From Polaromonas sp. (GTDB lineage: Bacteria > Pseudomonadota > Gammaproteobacteria > Burkholderiales > Burkholderiaceae_C): a stretch of 64,000 nucleotides of DNA. A program made the position numbers and the translations under genes. Where the stretch lies: contig JAAFJF010000002.1 in assembly GCA_013298815.1 (NCBI GenBank), positions 117,910 through 181,909 of the forward strand. The letters are read 5' to 3'. Position 1 is the stretch's first letter; each line of letters starts with the position of its first letter. Positions 1 through 8,313 of this stretch are shown here, in pieces. The notes under the pieces are model-generated. The model saw nothing but the letters and a program-made list of their open reading frames with translations. It was not told where the DNA came from and made no database searches.

Positions 1-626
1 TCAAGTTGCGACATAACAGGTTCTAAATTGCAAATTGCATCGATTTGACCTGTTCGAAATGCAGACAAAGCCCCTGCCGAAGTACCCACACCTATGTAGC
101 TCACGTCGTTTTGCGCCAATCCCGCACGCTGTAGGAGCACATTGGCCATGAAATTAGTCCCCGTGCCAGGCGCGGCTATACCAATACGCTTGCCTTTCAA
201 ATCAGCTAATCGCTTGTAATAGGGCATGTTTTTAACCGACACCCCCATCGCCATTTGTGGGGCGCGGCCCAAAGCAACAAAAGACTGCACAAAATGCTGC
301 TTTGCATGCAGGCTGAAGAGATGCTCAAATGCGCCGCAGACGACATCTGCATTGCCATTAGCCAAAGCCTGCTGTGCACGAATTGAGCTTACATAGTCAA
401 CAATTTCAAGCTCTAAACCTTCCGCTGCAAAAAAACCAAGTTGCTCAGCAATGGTCAGCGGTAAATAGTAAAACGCAGCTTTACCACCAACTGCCAAGGT
501 AGTTTTACTTTTTTCGAACCGACCTTGCGCTTGTGACGACGCACCAAAGCCAGCTAAAAAACCCGCAGATGAACCGATTGCCAATGAACTGGCTAGGCTA
601 AATTGACGGCGGTTGATGTTTCCCAC
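1..626 (-). CDS. ABC transporter substrate-binding protein, sulfonate/nitrate/taurine type (3' end outside window)
   Basis: The first 208 codons of a periplasmic binding protein of the NMT1/SsuA-like superfamily run off the window start. The N-terminus has a twin-arginine-like signal (NRRQFSLASSLA), then the expected blocks: a first strand around FYYLPLTIAEQLGFFAAEGL, ADVVCGAFEH for the binding cleft, and LKGKRIGIAAPGTGTNFMAN opening the second lobe. The start is taken as GTG at 626 because AAGGAAA lies about 9 bases upstream and a stop codon lies in frame shortly before it. Such proteins deliver small organic or inorganic anions to an ABC importer in the inner membrane. The ligand cannot be told, and the partner permease and ATPase are not in view. 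Confidence 0.75.
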   Translation of the reverse strand, partial: MGNINRRQFSLASSLAIGSSAGFLAGFGASSQAQGRFEKSKTTLAVGGKAAFYYLPLTIAEQLGFFAAEGLELEIVDYVSSIRAQQALANGNADVVCGAFEHLFSLHAKQHFVQSFVALGRAPQMAMGVSVKNMPYYKRLADLKGKRIGIAAPGTGTNFMANVLLQRAGLAQNDVSYIGVGTSAGALSAFRTGQIDAICNLEPVMSQL

Positions 627-778
627 AATGCTGTTGTTTCCTTGATCGACATTGCATTAAGCATATCGTCATCATTTCATCCGCGCATCGGGAACATCCT
701 TAATCGGGTTTGTATTAATCGGGTTATTACTAACGCAGACTAACTGCTTCCATCGTCTGCTAAATGTCGTTAAATCCG

Positions 779-1381
779 TTATCTTCTGTCTACCAGTGCA
801 TGCGCAATAGTACCTAAGTCAACATACTCTAGCTCGCTGCCAATCGGTACACCACGCGCCAAACGAGTGACCTTGATGCTGCGTGCTTTCAACCCTTCGC
901 TAATCACATGCGCGGTGGTTTCGCCTTCAGCTGTGAAGTTTGTCGCCAAAATCACCTCCTCAATAGGGGAAGTTTGCACGCGTTGAAATAGCTTTTTCAA
1001 GCCAATTTCATTGGGTCCGATACCGTCTAGCGGACTCAATTTACCCATCAACACAAAATACAAACCTTTGAACGCGCCCGTGCGCTCTAGCGCCAATTGG
1101 TCGGCTGGCGTTTCCACCACGCACAGCCGCGTTTGGTCGCGCTGCACATCACTGCAAGTGTTACAAACCTCGTTTTGGGTAAAGGTATTGCACTGGCTGC
1201 AATGCAGCACTTGCGAAGCCGCATTCGCCAGCGCTTGCGCCATGATTTGGGCACCTGCTCTGTCGTGTTGCAGCAAGTGAAACGCCATGCGCGATGCAGA
1301 TTTCAGCCCCACGCCAGGCAAACGACGTAACGCTTGAATTAACGCGTCTAAGGCATTGATGTTGGCGCTGGAATTATCCAT
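779..1381 (-). CDS. recR: Recombination mediator protein RecR
   Basis: RecR works with RecO (and RecF) to load RecA on SSB-coated single-stranded DNA at gaps. The 200-residue protein has the family length and order: a helix-hairpin-helix near residues 20-30 ([10 protein letters not shown]), a four-cysteine zinc motif near 60-77 (CSQC then CNTC), and a Toprim domain from about residue 87 containing [14 protein letters not shown] and the conserved region around [13 protein letters not shown]. It is the last gene of the dnaX-ybaB-recR run, 23 bases behind ybaB, a very conserved bacterial order that suggests co-transcription from the dnaX side. Confidence 0.97.
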   Translation of the reverse strand: MDNSSANINALDALIQALRRLPGVGLKSASRMAFHLLQHDRAGAQIMAQALANAASQVLHCSQCNTFTQNEVCNTCSDVQRDQTRLCVVETPADQLALERTGAFKGLYFVLMGKLSPLDGIGPNEIGLKKLFQRVQTSPIEEVILATNFTAEGETTAHVISEGLKARSIKVTRLARGVPIGSELEYVDLGTIAHALVDRR

Positions 1382-1404
1382 TCAGAGGGCTTAGAAGGAT
1401 ACTT

Positions 1405-1737
1405 TTAAAACGGAAACTTCATGCCGCCCGGCAAACCCGGCATGCCTTTGGAGACACTACCCATCTTGGCATCGCTGTTGTCTGCCAGCTGTTTGGCTGC
1501 GTCGTTAAAAGCTACTGTCAGCATGTCTTCCAACATGTCTTTGTCGTCTGCGAGCAAGCTAGGGTCAACCTCAATGCGTTTGACCATGTGCTTACCTGTC
1601 ATGGTGATTTTGACCAAACCAGAGCCCGAAGTGCCAATAACTTCTGAATTGGCCAGCTCTTCTTGCGCTTTTTTCATGTTTTCTTGCATGGCAGTGGCTT
1701 GCTTCATCAGGCCCGCGAGTTGTCCTTTGTTGAACAT
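1405..1737 (-). CDS. ybaB: YbaB/EbfC family nucleoid-associated protein
   Basis: A 110-residue DNA-binding protein of the YbaB/EbfC family, which forms small dimers that coat DNA. Seen here: the N-terminal helix with [20 protein letters not shown], the central [20 protein letters not shown] strand region, and the [13 protein letters not shown] helix. A Gly/Met/Pro-rich tail ([13 protein letters not shown]) ends the protein, as in many proteobacterial members. It sits between dnaX and recR, 68 bases after dnaX, which is its usual place. Confidence 0.95.
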   Translation of the reverse strand: MFNKGQLAGLMKQATAMQENMKKAQEELANSEVIGTSGSGLVKITMTGKHMVKRIEVDPSLLADDKDMLEDMLTVAFNDAAKQLADNSDAKMGSVSKGMPGLPGGMKFPF

Positions 1738-1805
1738 GGTATTTCCTTTTGATTGAATCTAAGTGGTTGATTTAAATAGCTTTACATATGGTTTAAAGCG
1801 CGGAT

Positions 1806-3713
1806 TTAAACCTGTTTGTCAGTAACTTTGATGCTGCCAGGCACGATTTTCGCCCCAAAATCTCGCATCAGCTGCTGCACATACGCGTCTTGCGTGATGA
1901 TATCTTGCGCCATGCGCTGGCGCTCGGCCGCTGCCGCAGCAATACGCTTGGCGGGCGTGTCACTGGCTGGACCGATTTCAATACTAATCCGCACAGAGTG
2001 CCCCAAGGTCTCAAGCGCAGACTGCAATTTCTCAGGACTACCGCTTTGACTGAGCGACTCACGCTCAATCCGCAAAAGCCAATCGTGCGGTTCGCTGTCG
2101 TTATTTGGCGTGGTTCGCGCAACCAATTGCGACTGCAAAGCCAGCTCGCGTACCAAAGCGGCAATCGCCTCAGCCGCCAGCAATTGCTGCACCGCAGCGT
2201 GCCAAAGGTCGCCTTCAGGTGTAGGCACCAATTCAGCCGGTGCAATCGCAGAATTCAACCCCGCGCGCTCGGTGCGTTGCTCGGTACGGGCACTGGGTGC
2301 AGATTGCTCACGCACTGGAATTGCTACAAATTTAGGAGCTGCTGAGGCAGTAAATGCGCCGGATATTGGCATATTTACCTCTAAATTAGGTGTTTTTACG
2401 ACTTCAACTGGTGTTTTAGGCGTTTTTTGAGCAACTATTGGCTCTACAAGCGCTGTTTCACGTTCGGGTTGAGCTTGCACAAACCCTTGCGCTTGGTTTG
2501 ACATAGAGCCTTCGACTGGCTCAGGGCGAACGAATTTCGCAGGCTGAACAGCAGCTACAACTGATTTAAAAGTTTTTTTTTCAGCCGGTGGATTGGATCC
2601 ATCTGGCTTGAAGGCTAACAACCGGAGCAACACCATCGTCAGCGCAGCGTACTCATCAGGCGCTAAACCCAGCTCTGCGCGGCCATGCAGGCACAGGCTG
2701 TAGAGCAACTGCGTCTCGTCTTTGGGCAAATCCCCAGCCAATTGGCTGGTTTGCACGGCTTCCGCATCCGACGCATCCACCGGCATGTTGGGCACAGCTT
2801 GCATCACCGCCATACGCTGCAAAATAGTCGTCATTTCTTCCAAGGTGGAAGCGGCAGACAAGCCGTTCAAACGCAGCGTTTCCACCGTTTCAACCACGGT
2901 TTTGCCATCGCCCTGCGCCAAAGCGCCAATCAGGTTGAACACATAACTGCGGTCCACGCTGCCCAGCATCAGCCGCACAGACGCTTCTTCCAGCCTGCCA
3001 TCTGCGCCCGAGCCGCTGAAGGCAATGGCTTGATCGGTCAACGACAGCGCATCCCGCATCGACCCTCGCGCTCCGCGCGCCAGTAAACGCAGCGCCTGCG
3101 TATCTGCGCCAATGCCCTCGGCTTGCAGCACTTTTTGCAGGTGCTCCAGCACCGTTTCAGGAGCCATAGGGCGTAAATTGAACTGCAAACAGCGCGAAAG
3201 CACCGTCACCGGCACTTTTTGCGGATCCGTTGTCGCCAAAACGAATTTGAGGTATTCCGGCGGCTCTTCCAGCGTTTTCAACATCGCGTTGAACGCGGTG
3301 TTGGTCAGCATGTGCACCTCGTCAATCATGAAGACTTTGAAGCGCCCCTGCACCGGTTTGTAAACCGCCTGCTCCAGCAGCGCCTGCACCTCGTCCACAC
3401 CCCGGTTAGAGGCAGCATCCAGCTCGGTATAGTCCACAAACCGGCCGCTATCAATATCAGTGCAAGCTTGGCACACGCCACAAGGCGTCGCAGTGATACC
3501 GCCCTGCCCGTCAGACCCTTGGCAGTTCAACGACTTAGCCAAAATCCGCGAAATCGTCGTCTTCCCCACCCCCCGCGTGCCCGTGAACATGTAGGCATGG
3601 TGCAGCCGCTGGGTGGTCAACGCGTTGGTCAACGCCTGCACCACGTGCTCCTGCCCCACCAGTTCGGTGAAGTTTTTAGGACGGTATTTGCGGGCGAGGA
3701 CCAAATAAGACAT
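1806..3713 (-). CDS. dnaX: DNA polymerase III subunits tau/gamma
   Basis: Clamp-loader ATPase subunit of the replicase. The 635-residue frame has domain I with Walker A GTRGVGKTT near residue 45, a zinc site (CGVCQAC), Walker B DEVHML and the sensor/arginine-finger SRC motif, followed by domains II and III up to about residue 373. A long low-complexity hinge precedes the C-terminal tau-specific region, which in the family binds the alpha subunit and DnaB. The hinge carries two oddities annotated separately: a nine-adenine run at codons 378-381 that could yield a short gamma form, and an in-frame palindromic repeat giving FVRPEPVEG. The gene heads dnaX-ybaB-recR. Confidence 0.97.
   Translation of the reverse strand: MSYLVLARKYRPKNFTELVGQEHVVQALTNALTTQRLHHAYMFTGTRGVGKTTISRILAKSLNCQGSDGQGGITATPCGVCQACTDIDSGRFVDYTELDAASNRGVDEVQALLEQAVYKPVQGRFKVFMIDEVHMLTNTAFNAMLKTLEEPPEYLKFVLATTDPQKVPVTVLSRCLQFNLRPMAPETVLEHLQKVLQAEGIGADTQALRLLARGARGSMRDALSLTDQAIAFSGSGADGRLEEASVRLMLGSVDRSYVFNLIGALAQGDGKTVVETVETLRLNGLSAASTLEEMTTILQRMAVMQAVPNMPVDASDAEAVQTSQLAGDLPKDETQLLYSLCLHGRAELGLAPDEYAALTMVLLRLLAFKPDGSNPPAEKKTFKSVVAAVQPAKFVRPEPVEGSMSNQAQGFVQAQPERETALVEPIVAQKTPKTPVEVVKTPNLEVNMPISGAFTASAAPKFVAIPVREQSAPSARTEQRTERAGLNSAIAPAELVPTPEGDLWHAAVQQLLAAEAIAALVRELALQSQLVARTTPNNDSEPHDWLLRIERESLSQSGSPEKLQSALETLGHSVRISIEIGPASDTPAKRIAAAAAERQRMAQDIITQDAYVQQLMRDFGAKIVPGSIKVTDKQV
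2461..2532. repeat. Palindromic repeat inserted in frame in the dnaX hinge
   Basis: The two ends form an imperfect inverted repeat: CGTTCGGGTTGAGCTTG on the left and CTTCGACTGGCTCAGGGCG AACG on the right. This outer sequence (TTCGAC-GGCTCAG-GCGAACG) is a dispersed proteobacterial palindromic repeat that I recognise from many genomes, usually intergenic. Here it lies inside dnaX, multiple-of-three in length, and is translated as FVRPEPVEG, roughly 15 neutral residues, then QPERE. It occupies the flexible linker, so it is probably tolerated. Identification as a member of that repeat class is from memory of the motif. Confidence 0.7.
2573..2581 (-). promoter_or_regulatory. Candidate slippage site (A9) for gamma-subunit production in dnaX
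   Basis: On the coding strand nine consecutive A residues span codons 378-381 (GAA AAA AAA ACT). Reading with one extra base (10 A, or a -1 ribosomal shift) gives AAC TTT TAA, a stop three codons later. Reading with one base fewer gives CTT TTA AAT CAG TTG TAG, a stop six codons later. Either product would be about 382-386 residues and end just after clamp-loader domain III. Known dnaX genes use this device: Escherichia coli by ribosomal frameshifting at an A-rich site, Thermus thermophilus by transcriptional slippage on nine A. Function here is inferred. Confidence 0.6.
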
Positions 3714-3807
3714 AAGCTCTAGATTCTACGGCGTGAATTCTGGCAAAAAGCACCTAAATTCAGCAAAATGCATAAAACCTCGGAAAATACCCTGCAAATA
3801 TGGCTAT

Positions 3808-3849
3808 GGCCAGTGTATTTGTTGCTAGATATGCTACTAAATTTATAGC
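3808..3849 (-). repeat. Dispersed hairpin-core repeat, copy 1 (intergenic, degenerate)
   Basis: Read on the minus strand this copy starts with the hairpin GCTATAAATTTAGTAGC and continues into a degraded core ending ACAAATACACTGGCC. It lies between dnaX and the small membrane protein gene. It is the most diverged of the 13 copies but keeps hairpin, spacing and both core ends. Confidence 0.6.
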
Positions 3850-3894
3850 ATTTTTGCAGCAAAATTAAATGGCAATCGTCTTTCGAATGCTCGA

Positions 3895-4152
3895 TCAATA
3901 AAAACGCGCCCAAATCACAAAAGTAACGAGCGGGAGATGTGCTAACGACAGACGTGGCCAACTTATATAACCATCAATCACGACTCTAGAACAACCCCAA
4001 ATTGCTATGCCGATGCTGAGGGGTAATAAAAATAAATCCCATGTGCTACTTCCCGGATGTGACCAAGCCAATGTCATTAAAAGTAGAAATACGCCTATTG
4101 GAAACAAGCTTAAAGTGAGTAAAAACATCCAAAGTTTAATAACAGTGCGCAT
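3895..4152 (-). CDS. Small three-segment membrane protein, function unknown
   Basis: An 85-residue frame starting at ATG 4152 (GGGA about 8 bases upstream); an in-frame TTG at 4164 would add four residues. The protein is almost entirely hydrophobic, with likely membrane segments near residues 6-27 (LWMFLLTLSLFPIGVFLLL), 38-55 (LFLLPLSIGIAIWGCSRVV) and 66-82. I do not recognise the family. It lies alone between dnaX and the sugar cluster in A+T-rich sequence. The regular hydrophobic pattern supports a real gene, but it could be a lineage-specific orphan. Confidence 0.5.
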   Translation of the reverse strand: MRTVIKLWMFLLTLSLFPIGVFLLLMTLAWSHPGSSTWDLFLLPLSIGIAIWGCSRVVIDGYISWPRLSLAHLPLVTFVIWARFY

Positions 4153-4229
4153 TGATATTCCCAAAAATTATTTGGAAACTTTAACAAGCTAAATTTAATG
4201 CGTCAACAGCTCGACCGTTGATCTAGGTA

Positions 4230-5147
4230 TTAAATCGGTGTTAATTCCGAGTACTTAGGCGGTTGGCAGCCTGCTCTTGTACAGTTAATAGCTGCTGCTT
4301 GCATGGCTTGGGACACGGTGGTTTGGACGCGGCTGGCGGCGTTTTCGGGTTGTAGAACCCAATCGCCCAAGCAATTGCCCCAAAACGTGTCGCCAGCGCC
4401 TACGGTGTCTACCACGGTGACTTTGGGGACGTCTTGTTCGGCGAATTTGCCGTCTACTTGCAGCCAAGCGCCATCGCCACCAAACGTCAGCGCAACGCGG
4501 CTGATGCCTTGGTTTGTGAAGTGTTTGGCAATCTCGGCACCTTGATTGCGTTTGGGTGCTACAAAACCGAGCAATTCCAAATCTTCGTCGCTGGCTTTGA
4601 GCCAATCTGCCAAGGGCACGGCGGCTTGCACGGCGGCGACGTATTGGGCAAGGTTCGCTGCTAATTTGGGGCGCAGGTTCACGTCAATACTGATGGTCCA
4701 GCCCATTTTCTTTGCGCCTTTGAGCACATTGATGACTTTTTCGTGTTCTGGTGGCACGAGAAGCAGCGAGCCAGCGTGCAGTACGCCGGGTGTAATGCCC
4801 TCCAAAACCGTCAAAATTTGATCAACCGTGTAATCACGGTCGGCGATACCTTCGCGGTAAAAGCCGTAGCTGGGTTGACCATTTTTGATTTGCACGACTG
4901 CAAGTGACGTGGGCAAACGGCTTGCTGGCAGCAAGGGCTTTACGCCTTCTGAAGCCAACTGCGCGCGCATGTCGTCGCCAAAATTGTCTGTTGACAGTGG
5001 GTTGACAAAGCTCACATCTGCACCACGCAAAGCCGCTGCACGCGCCATGTTGTAGGGGCTGCCACCTTTGAGGGGTTTTAAGGTGCCGTCTGGCTGGGCT
5101 ATGCAGTCCATCAGTGCTTCGCCGAGCACACAAATTGATTTTTTCAT
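4230..5147 (-). CDS. frcK: PfkB-family carbohydrate kinase, probable fructokinase
   Basis: ATP-dependent sugar kinase of the ribokinase/PfkB family, 305 residues, the usual length. It has the N-terminal GGSPYNMARAAALRG signature for substrate binding and the C-terminal DTVGAGDTFWG signature, whose Asp is the catalytic base and whose Gly-rich loop forms the anion hole. It is the last gene of a minus-strand series binding protein - permease - kinase, matching the frcBC...K content of the fructose uptake system of Sinorhizobium meliloti. Phosphorylating incoming fructose to fructose-6-phosphate is therefore the likely role; the sugar is inferred from context, not read from the protein. Confidence 0.8.
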   Translation of the reverse strand: MKKSICVLGEALMDCIAQPDGTLKPLKGGSPYNMARAAALRGADVSFVNPLSTDNFGDDMRAQLASEGVKPLLPASRLPTSLAVVQIKNGQPSYGFYREGIADRDYTVDQILTVLEGITPGVLHAGSLLLVPPEHEKVINVLKGAKKMGWTISIDVNLRPKLAANLAQYVAAVQAAVPLADWLKASDEDLELLGFVAPKRNQGAEIAKHFTNQGISRVALTFGGDGAWLQVDGKFAEQDVPKVTVVDTVGAGDTFWGNCLGDWVLQPENAASRVQTTVSQAMQAAAINCTRAGCQPPKYSELTPI

Positions 5148-5227
5148 CTCAGAATTATGTTTCTTGTGTCGTCTTCGTATTGAACTTTAAGCAACAAAAC
5201 TCGATACTTTTTTGCAAAAATGCAGAT

Positions 5228-6181
5228 TTACTTTTTCAATAAACGCTGACGACGCACCACATCAATCCAAACCGCGATGATGACGACCGCGCCAATCGCC
5301 ATCATTTGGCGGAATTGCGAGATTTCCATCAAGTTCATACCGTTGCGGATCATGGTGATGAGCACCGCACCCAGCAAGCTGCCCCAAATGCTGCCGCGTC
5401 CACCAAAGAGTGAGGTACCGCCCAAAATGACCGCTGCGATCGCGTCCAACTCAAAATTTTGCGCCATTTTGCCGCTGGATGAGTCCATACGACCCATCAA
5501 AACAATAGCACCGATGGCGCAAGACAAGCCACTCACAACGTAGACTCCAAGTTTGTACCAGCGAATATTGATACCCACTTGGCGTGCGCCCATTTCGTTA
5601 GAGCCCATGGCGTAAACATAGCGACCCAATTTGGTGCTAGACAATACAAAAGACATGCATACAAAAAACACGCCTGCAATCCAAGTTGGCATAGGCACAC
5701 CTAAAAATTCGCCGTAACCCAAAAACCGAATCAACGGCGGCATGCCAGAGTTGTCAAACCCGCCAGTCGCATCAAACGCCAGACCGCGCCACAGTGTCAA
5801 CCCCCCCAAAGTCACGATAAATGATGGAATACCTACAAACGCGACCAAATAACCATTAAACAAACCCACCGCAGCGCCAATGGCCAAAGCGGCAAGGATG
5901 GCAATATAAGGATTGATACCCAATTTAATCATCATGTGCCCAGCAATTGCTCCTGCTAGCGCACATATTGCACCCACGGCGAGGTCTACGCCGCCAGTCA
6001 ATATCACAAAGGTTTGGCCGCCTGCTAGCAGCGCGACCACAGAGGCTTGGACCAAAATATTGGACAAATTACCTGTGGTCAAAAAATAAGGTGAGGCAAA
6101 AGTCAAAAATAGGCTCAACACCAGCAACGCGACCAACGCGCCATACCACTCTTGGCGGGTGATTAGCTTCAGGGAATTCAT
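5228..6181 (-). CDS. frcC: Sugar ABC transporter permease (RbsC/FrcC family)
   Basis: Inner-membrane permease of the carbohydrate uptake transporter-2 family, 317 residues. Nine or ten hydrophobic segments can be counted, beginning with LVALLVLSLFLTFASPYF after a short cytoplasmic start. The family's GGVDLAVG (residues about 62-70), FVGIPSFIVTLG and AVILGGTSLFGGRGS blocks are all present, the last being the loop that contacts the ATPase. It follows frcB on the minus strand across a hairpin that may lower its expression relative to the binding protein. The partner ATPase is divergently encoded at 7501. Confidence 0.88.
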   Translation of the reverse strand: MNSLKLITRQEWYGALVALLVLSLFLTFASPYFLTTGNLSNILVQASVVALLAGGQTFVILTGGVDLAVGAICALAGAIAGHMMIKLGINPYIAILAALAIGAAVGLFNGYLVAFVGIPSFIVTLGGLTLWRGLAFDATGGFDNSGMPPLIRFLGYGEFLGVPMPTWIAGVFFVCMSFVLSSTKLGRYVYAMGSNEMGARQVGINIRWYKLGVYVVSGLSCAIGAIVLMGRMDSSSGKMAQNFELDAIAAVILGGTSLFGGRGSIWGSLLGAVLITMIRNGMNLMEISQFRQMMAIGAVVIIAVWIDVVRRQRLLKK

Positions 6182-6235
6182 ATGACCGTCCTCAACAATA
6201 CTAAAAATCTAAAAAACACCAACTAAACGTAACAA

Positions 6236-6269
6236 TAAAAAAGGGCGACCGCTTTGCAACGGTCGCCTT
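6236..6269 (-). terminator. Intercistronic hairpin between frcB and frcC
   Basis: On the minus strand an eight-base-pair G+C stem (GGCGACCG paired with CGGTCGCC, loop TTGCAAAG) is followed by a run of six T. It stands 50 bases after the frcB stop and ahead of frcC. A leaky terminator or 3' stabiliser here is a common way to make binding protein in excess of permease. Confidence 0.75.
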
Positions 6270-6318
6270 AAAGTCTCTCTTACTTAACTACTTACTCTCT
6301 CAACTAACAAATCTAAAA

Positions 6319-7323
6319 TCACTTCACTTTCATGAACTGGCCAACGCCAGAATCTTTAGCGAACTGGTCAACGTTGGCGGGCAACACCAAGAATGAACCT
6401 GTGTCGATACGTTTTTCAACTTTGCCGCCGTTAGCTGCTGCAATCGCTGTCTCGACACCCACTTTGCCGATTTTGGCAAGCATTTGTGCAGAGTTAGCTT
6501 GTTGCCAGCCCTCTTTCATCATGTCCAAACCACCTGGTGAACCGTCAAAACCAGCGATTTTCACGTCGCCCGGCTTCTTGCCAGCGGCCAACAAGGCTGC
6601 TTTTGCACCTAAAGCGCCGCCGTCCCATGCGCAAGCAATGACTTTAGCTTTTGGATTTGCTTTCAAAGCAGCTTCCACGCCGTTTTGAGCCATGGTTTGA
6701 TCCCAAGTTGTAGGAACTTCGACCACTTTAACGTTAGGCTTTTTAGCTTTCAAACCAGCCAAGAAACCTTCTTTACGCTCGCGGCCTGTGGATTGACCTT
6801 GGTCACCCGTCACGTAGATAACCGTGTCTGTGTCGCCGACTTGGTCAGCAGCCCAGTCGCCTTGTGACTTAGCTGCTGGCACGTTGTCAGTTGCGACATA
6901 AGATGTGATTTCTGCACCGTCAATGCCTGTATCAACAGCAATCACTGCAATACCTGCAGCCAATGCTTTGCTGATAGCTGGCGCAATACCTTTGCTGTCA
7001 ACTGGCGCGATAGCGATAGCGTTCACTTTGCGGGTAATCATGTCTTCAACGATAGCCAATTGCTTGGACAACTCGCCTTTTTCAGCAGCCAGCTCAATGA
7101 ATTTCACGCCTGGGGCAGCGCCAGCGGCTTTAGCGCCACCGTTGATGAGCGTCCAGCCTTCGTTGGTGTTGCCGTTGGTAATGTATGCAACGGTCACTTC
7201 TTTCACGGCTGGTGCTGCTGGTGCAGCAGCTGCGGGAGCGGCTTCTTTTTTGCCACAGGCAGTCAAAACTGCAGCAGCAACGACTGCCAAAGCCAATTGG
7301 CCTAATAAACGCTTTTGAATCAT
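6319..7323 (-). CDS. frcB: Sugar ABC transporter substrate-binding lipoprotein
   Basis: Periplasmic-binding-protein-like domain of the ribose/xylose/fructose type, 334 residues. The N-terminus is a lipoprotein signal with lipobox LTAC followed by GKK and an Ala/Pro-rich tether, so it is probably anchored in a membrane. Then come VTVAYITNGNTNEGW, IAIAPVDSKGIAPAISKALAAGI and VIAVDTGID, a typical first-lobe and hinge pattern, and IAGFDGSPGGLDMM in the second lobe. It is the first gene of the minus-strand frcB-frcC-frcK series, facing frcA across a 177-base regulatory region. The ligand is inferred to be fructose or a similar hexose. Confidence 0.85.
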   Translation of the reverse strand: MIQKRLLGQLALAVVAAAVLTACGKKEAAPAAAAPAAPAVKEVTVAYITNGNTNEGWTLINGGAKAAGAAPGVKFIELAAEKGELSKQLAIVEDMITRKVNAIAIAPVDSKGIAPAISKALAAGIAVIAVDTGIDGAEITSYVATDNVPAAKSQGDWAADQVGDTDTVIYVTGDQGQSTGRERKEGFLAGLKAKKPNVKVVEVPTTWDQTMAQNGVEAALKANPKAKVIACAWDGGALGAKAALLAAGKKPGDVKIAGFDGSPGGLDMMKEGWQQANSAQMLAKIGKVGVETAIAAANGGKVEKRIDTGSFLVLPANVDQFAKDSGVGQFMKVK

Positions 7324-7345
7324 GGGGAATCTCCAAATTTAAGTT

Positions 7346-7357
7346 GTCAATATTGAC
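7346..7357. promoter_or_regulatory. Perfect 12-base palindrome, candidate operator of frcB
   Basis: GTCAATATTGAC is a perfect palindrome centred about 28 bases upstream of the frcB start codon in the divergent frcB/frcA promoter region. Its place between a probable promoter and the ribosome binding site suits a repressor site. Binding by the ROK regulator encoded at 8835 is an inference. Confidence 0.45.
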
Positions 7358-7430
7358 TTAGTAGCCGCGTCATAAAAAGGTACAACACTTGCTAGGTATG
7401 GATTACATCACAGTTTCATTTAAATAAACC

Positions 7431-7444
7431 TAGTAGTTTTACTA
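7431..7444. promoter_or_regulatory. Inverted repeat TAGTA-N4-TACTA in the frc divergent promoter
   Basis: TAGTAGTTTTACTA has five-base arms and lies 57 bases before the frcA start. A+T-rich inverted repeats of TTAGTAAA type are common targets of ROK repressors. It differs in sequence from the palindrome near frcB, so at most one of the two may be the ROK site. Confidence 0.35.
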
Positions 7445-7500
7445 ATACAATCTCGAGCAACTTGTGGCATGCTAGCAACCTATTTGAACTTTTAACCCCT

Positions 7501-8313
7501 ATGACTACTTCCAAACCAGTGCTTGAAATCAGCAAGCTGACCAAGCATTACGGCGGCGTGAAAGCCTTGACCGATGCCAATTTCCGTCTCATGCCTGGTG
7601 AACATGTTGCTATCGTGGGTGACAACGGCGCGGGCAAAAGCACTTTTGTGCGCTTGATCACAGGCGCGGAACAACCCAATAGTGGTGATTTACTGTTAGA
7701 CGGCAAAAAAGTCAGCTTCAAATCGCCGCTCGACGCCCGCGACCAAGGCATGGAAACCGTGTACCAGACGCTGGCGCTGGCAGAGGATTTGGATGTTCCT
7801 GCCAATATTTTTCTCGGTCGTGAAATCACTCGCATCAATTTAGGCCCTTTGTCCATCTTGAACCACAAAGCCATGCGTGAACAATCGACATCTATGCTGT
7901 CAACCACCGGCGTAAAGATTCAAGACATGTCTGAAAGCTTGCGTGGTATGTCAGGCGGTCAGCGCCAGTGCGTCGCTATTGCACGCGCGGCAGGATTTGC
8001 CAAAAAATTGATTATTTTGGACGAGCCTACAGCTGCCCTTGGTGTTGCAGAGACTGCTCGGGTTGAGCAAATCATCCAAGGCCTCAAAGCGCGTGGTATT
8101 CCACTCATCATCATCAGTCACAACTTGCGCCAAGTGTTTGATTTAGCAGACCGCATTTATGTGTTCCGACAAGGTCGCATCATTTGCAACCGCTTGACTA
8201 GCCAAACCAACCCTCAAGAAATTGTCGGCTTAATCACAGGCGCGATTGACCCTGCCAGCTTAGCTCCAGAGCACGCCAAAATCACAGAAGAAACCCTAGA
8301 AGAGACCGTCTAA
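7501..8313 (+). CDS. frcA: Sugar ABC transporter ATP-binding protein (single-domain, FrcA type)
   Basis: Cytoplasmic ATPase powering the FrcB/FrcC importer. The 270-residue protein has one nucleotide-binding domain, as in FrcA, not two as in RbsA or XylG. Walker A is GDNGAGKST near residue 40, the signature is MSGGQRQ, Walker B is LIILDEPTAAL, and the switch histidine is in IIISHNL. ATG at 7501 is chosen because homology begins at VLEISKLTKHYGG; an upstream in-frame ATG at 7462 would add an unrelated stretch. The next gene starts at the base after the stop codon, so the two are surely co-transcribed. Confidence 0.88.
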   Translation: MTTSKPVLEISKLTKHYGGVKALTDANFRLMPGEHVAIVGDNGAGKSTFVRLITGAEQPNSGDLLLDGKKVSFKSPLDARDQGMETVYQTLALAEDLDVPANIFLGREITRINLGPLSILNHKAMREQSTSMLSTTGVKIQDMSESLRGMSGGQRQCVAIARAAGFAKKLIILDEPTAALGVAETARVEQIIQGLKARGIPLIIISHNLRQVFDLADRIYVFRQGRIICNRLTSQTNPQEIVGLITGAIDPASLAPEHAKITEETLEETV

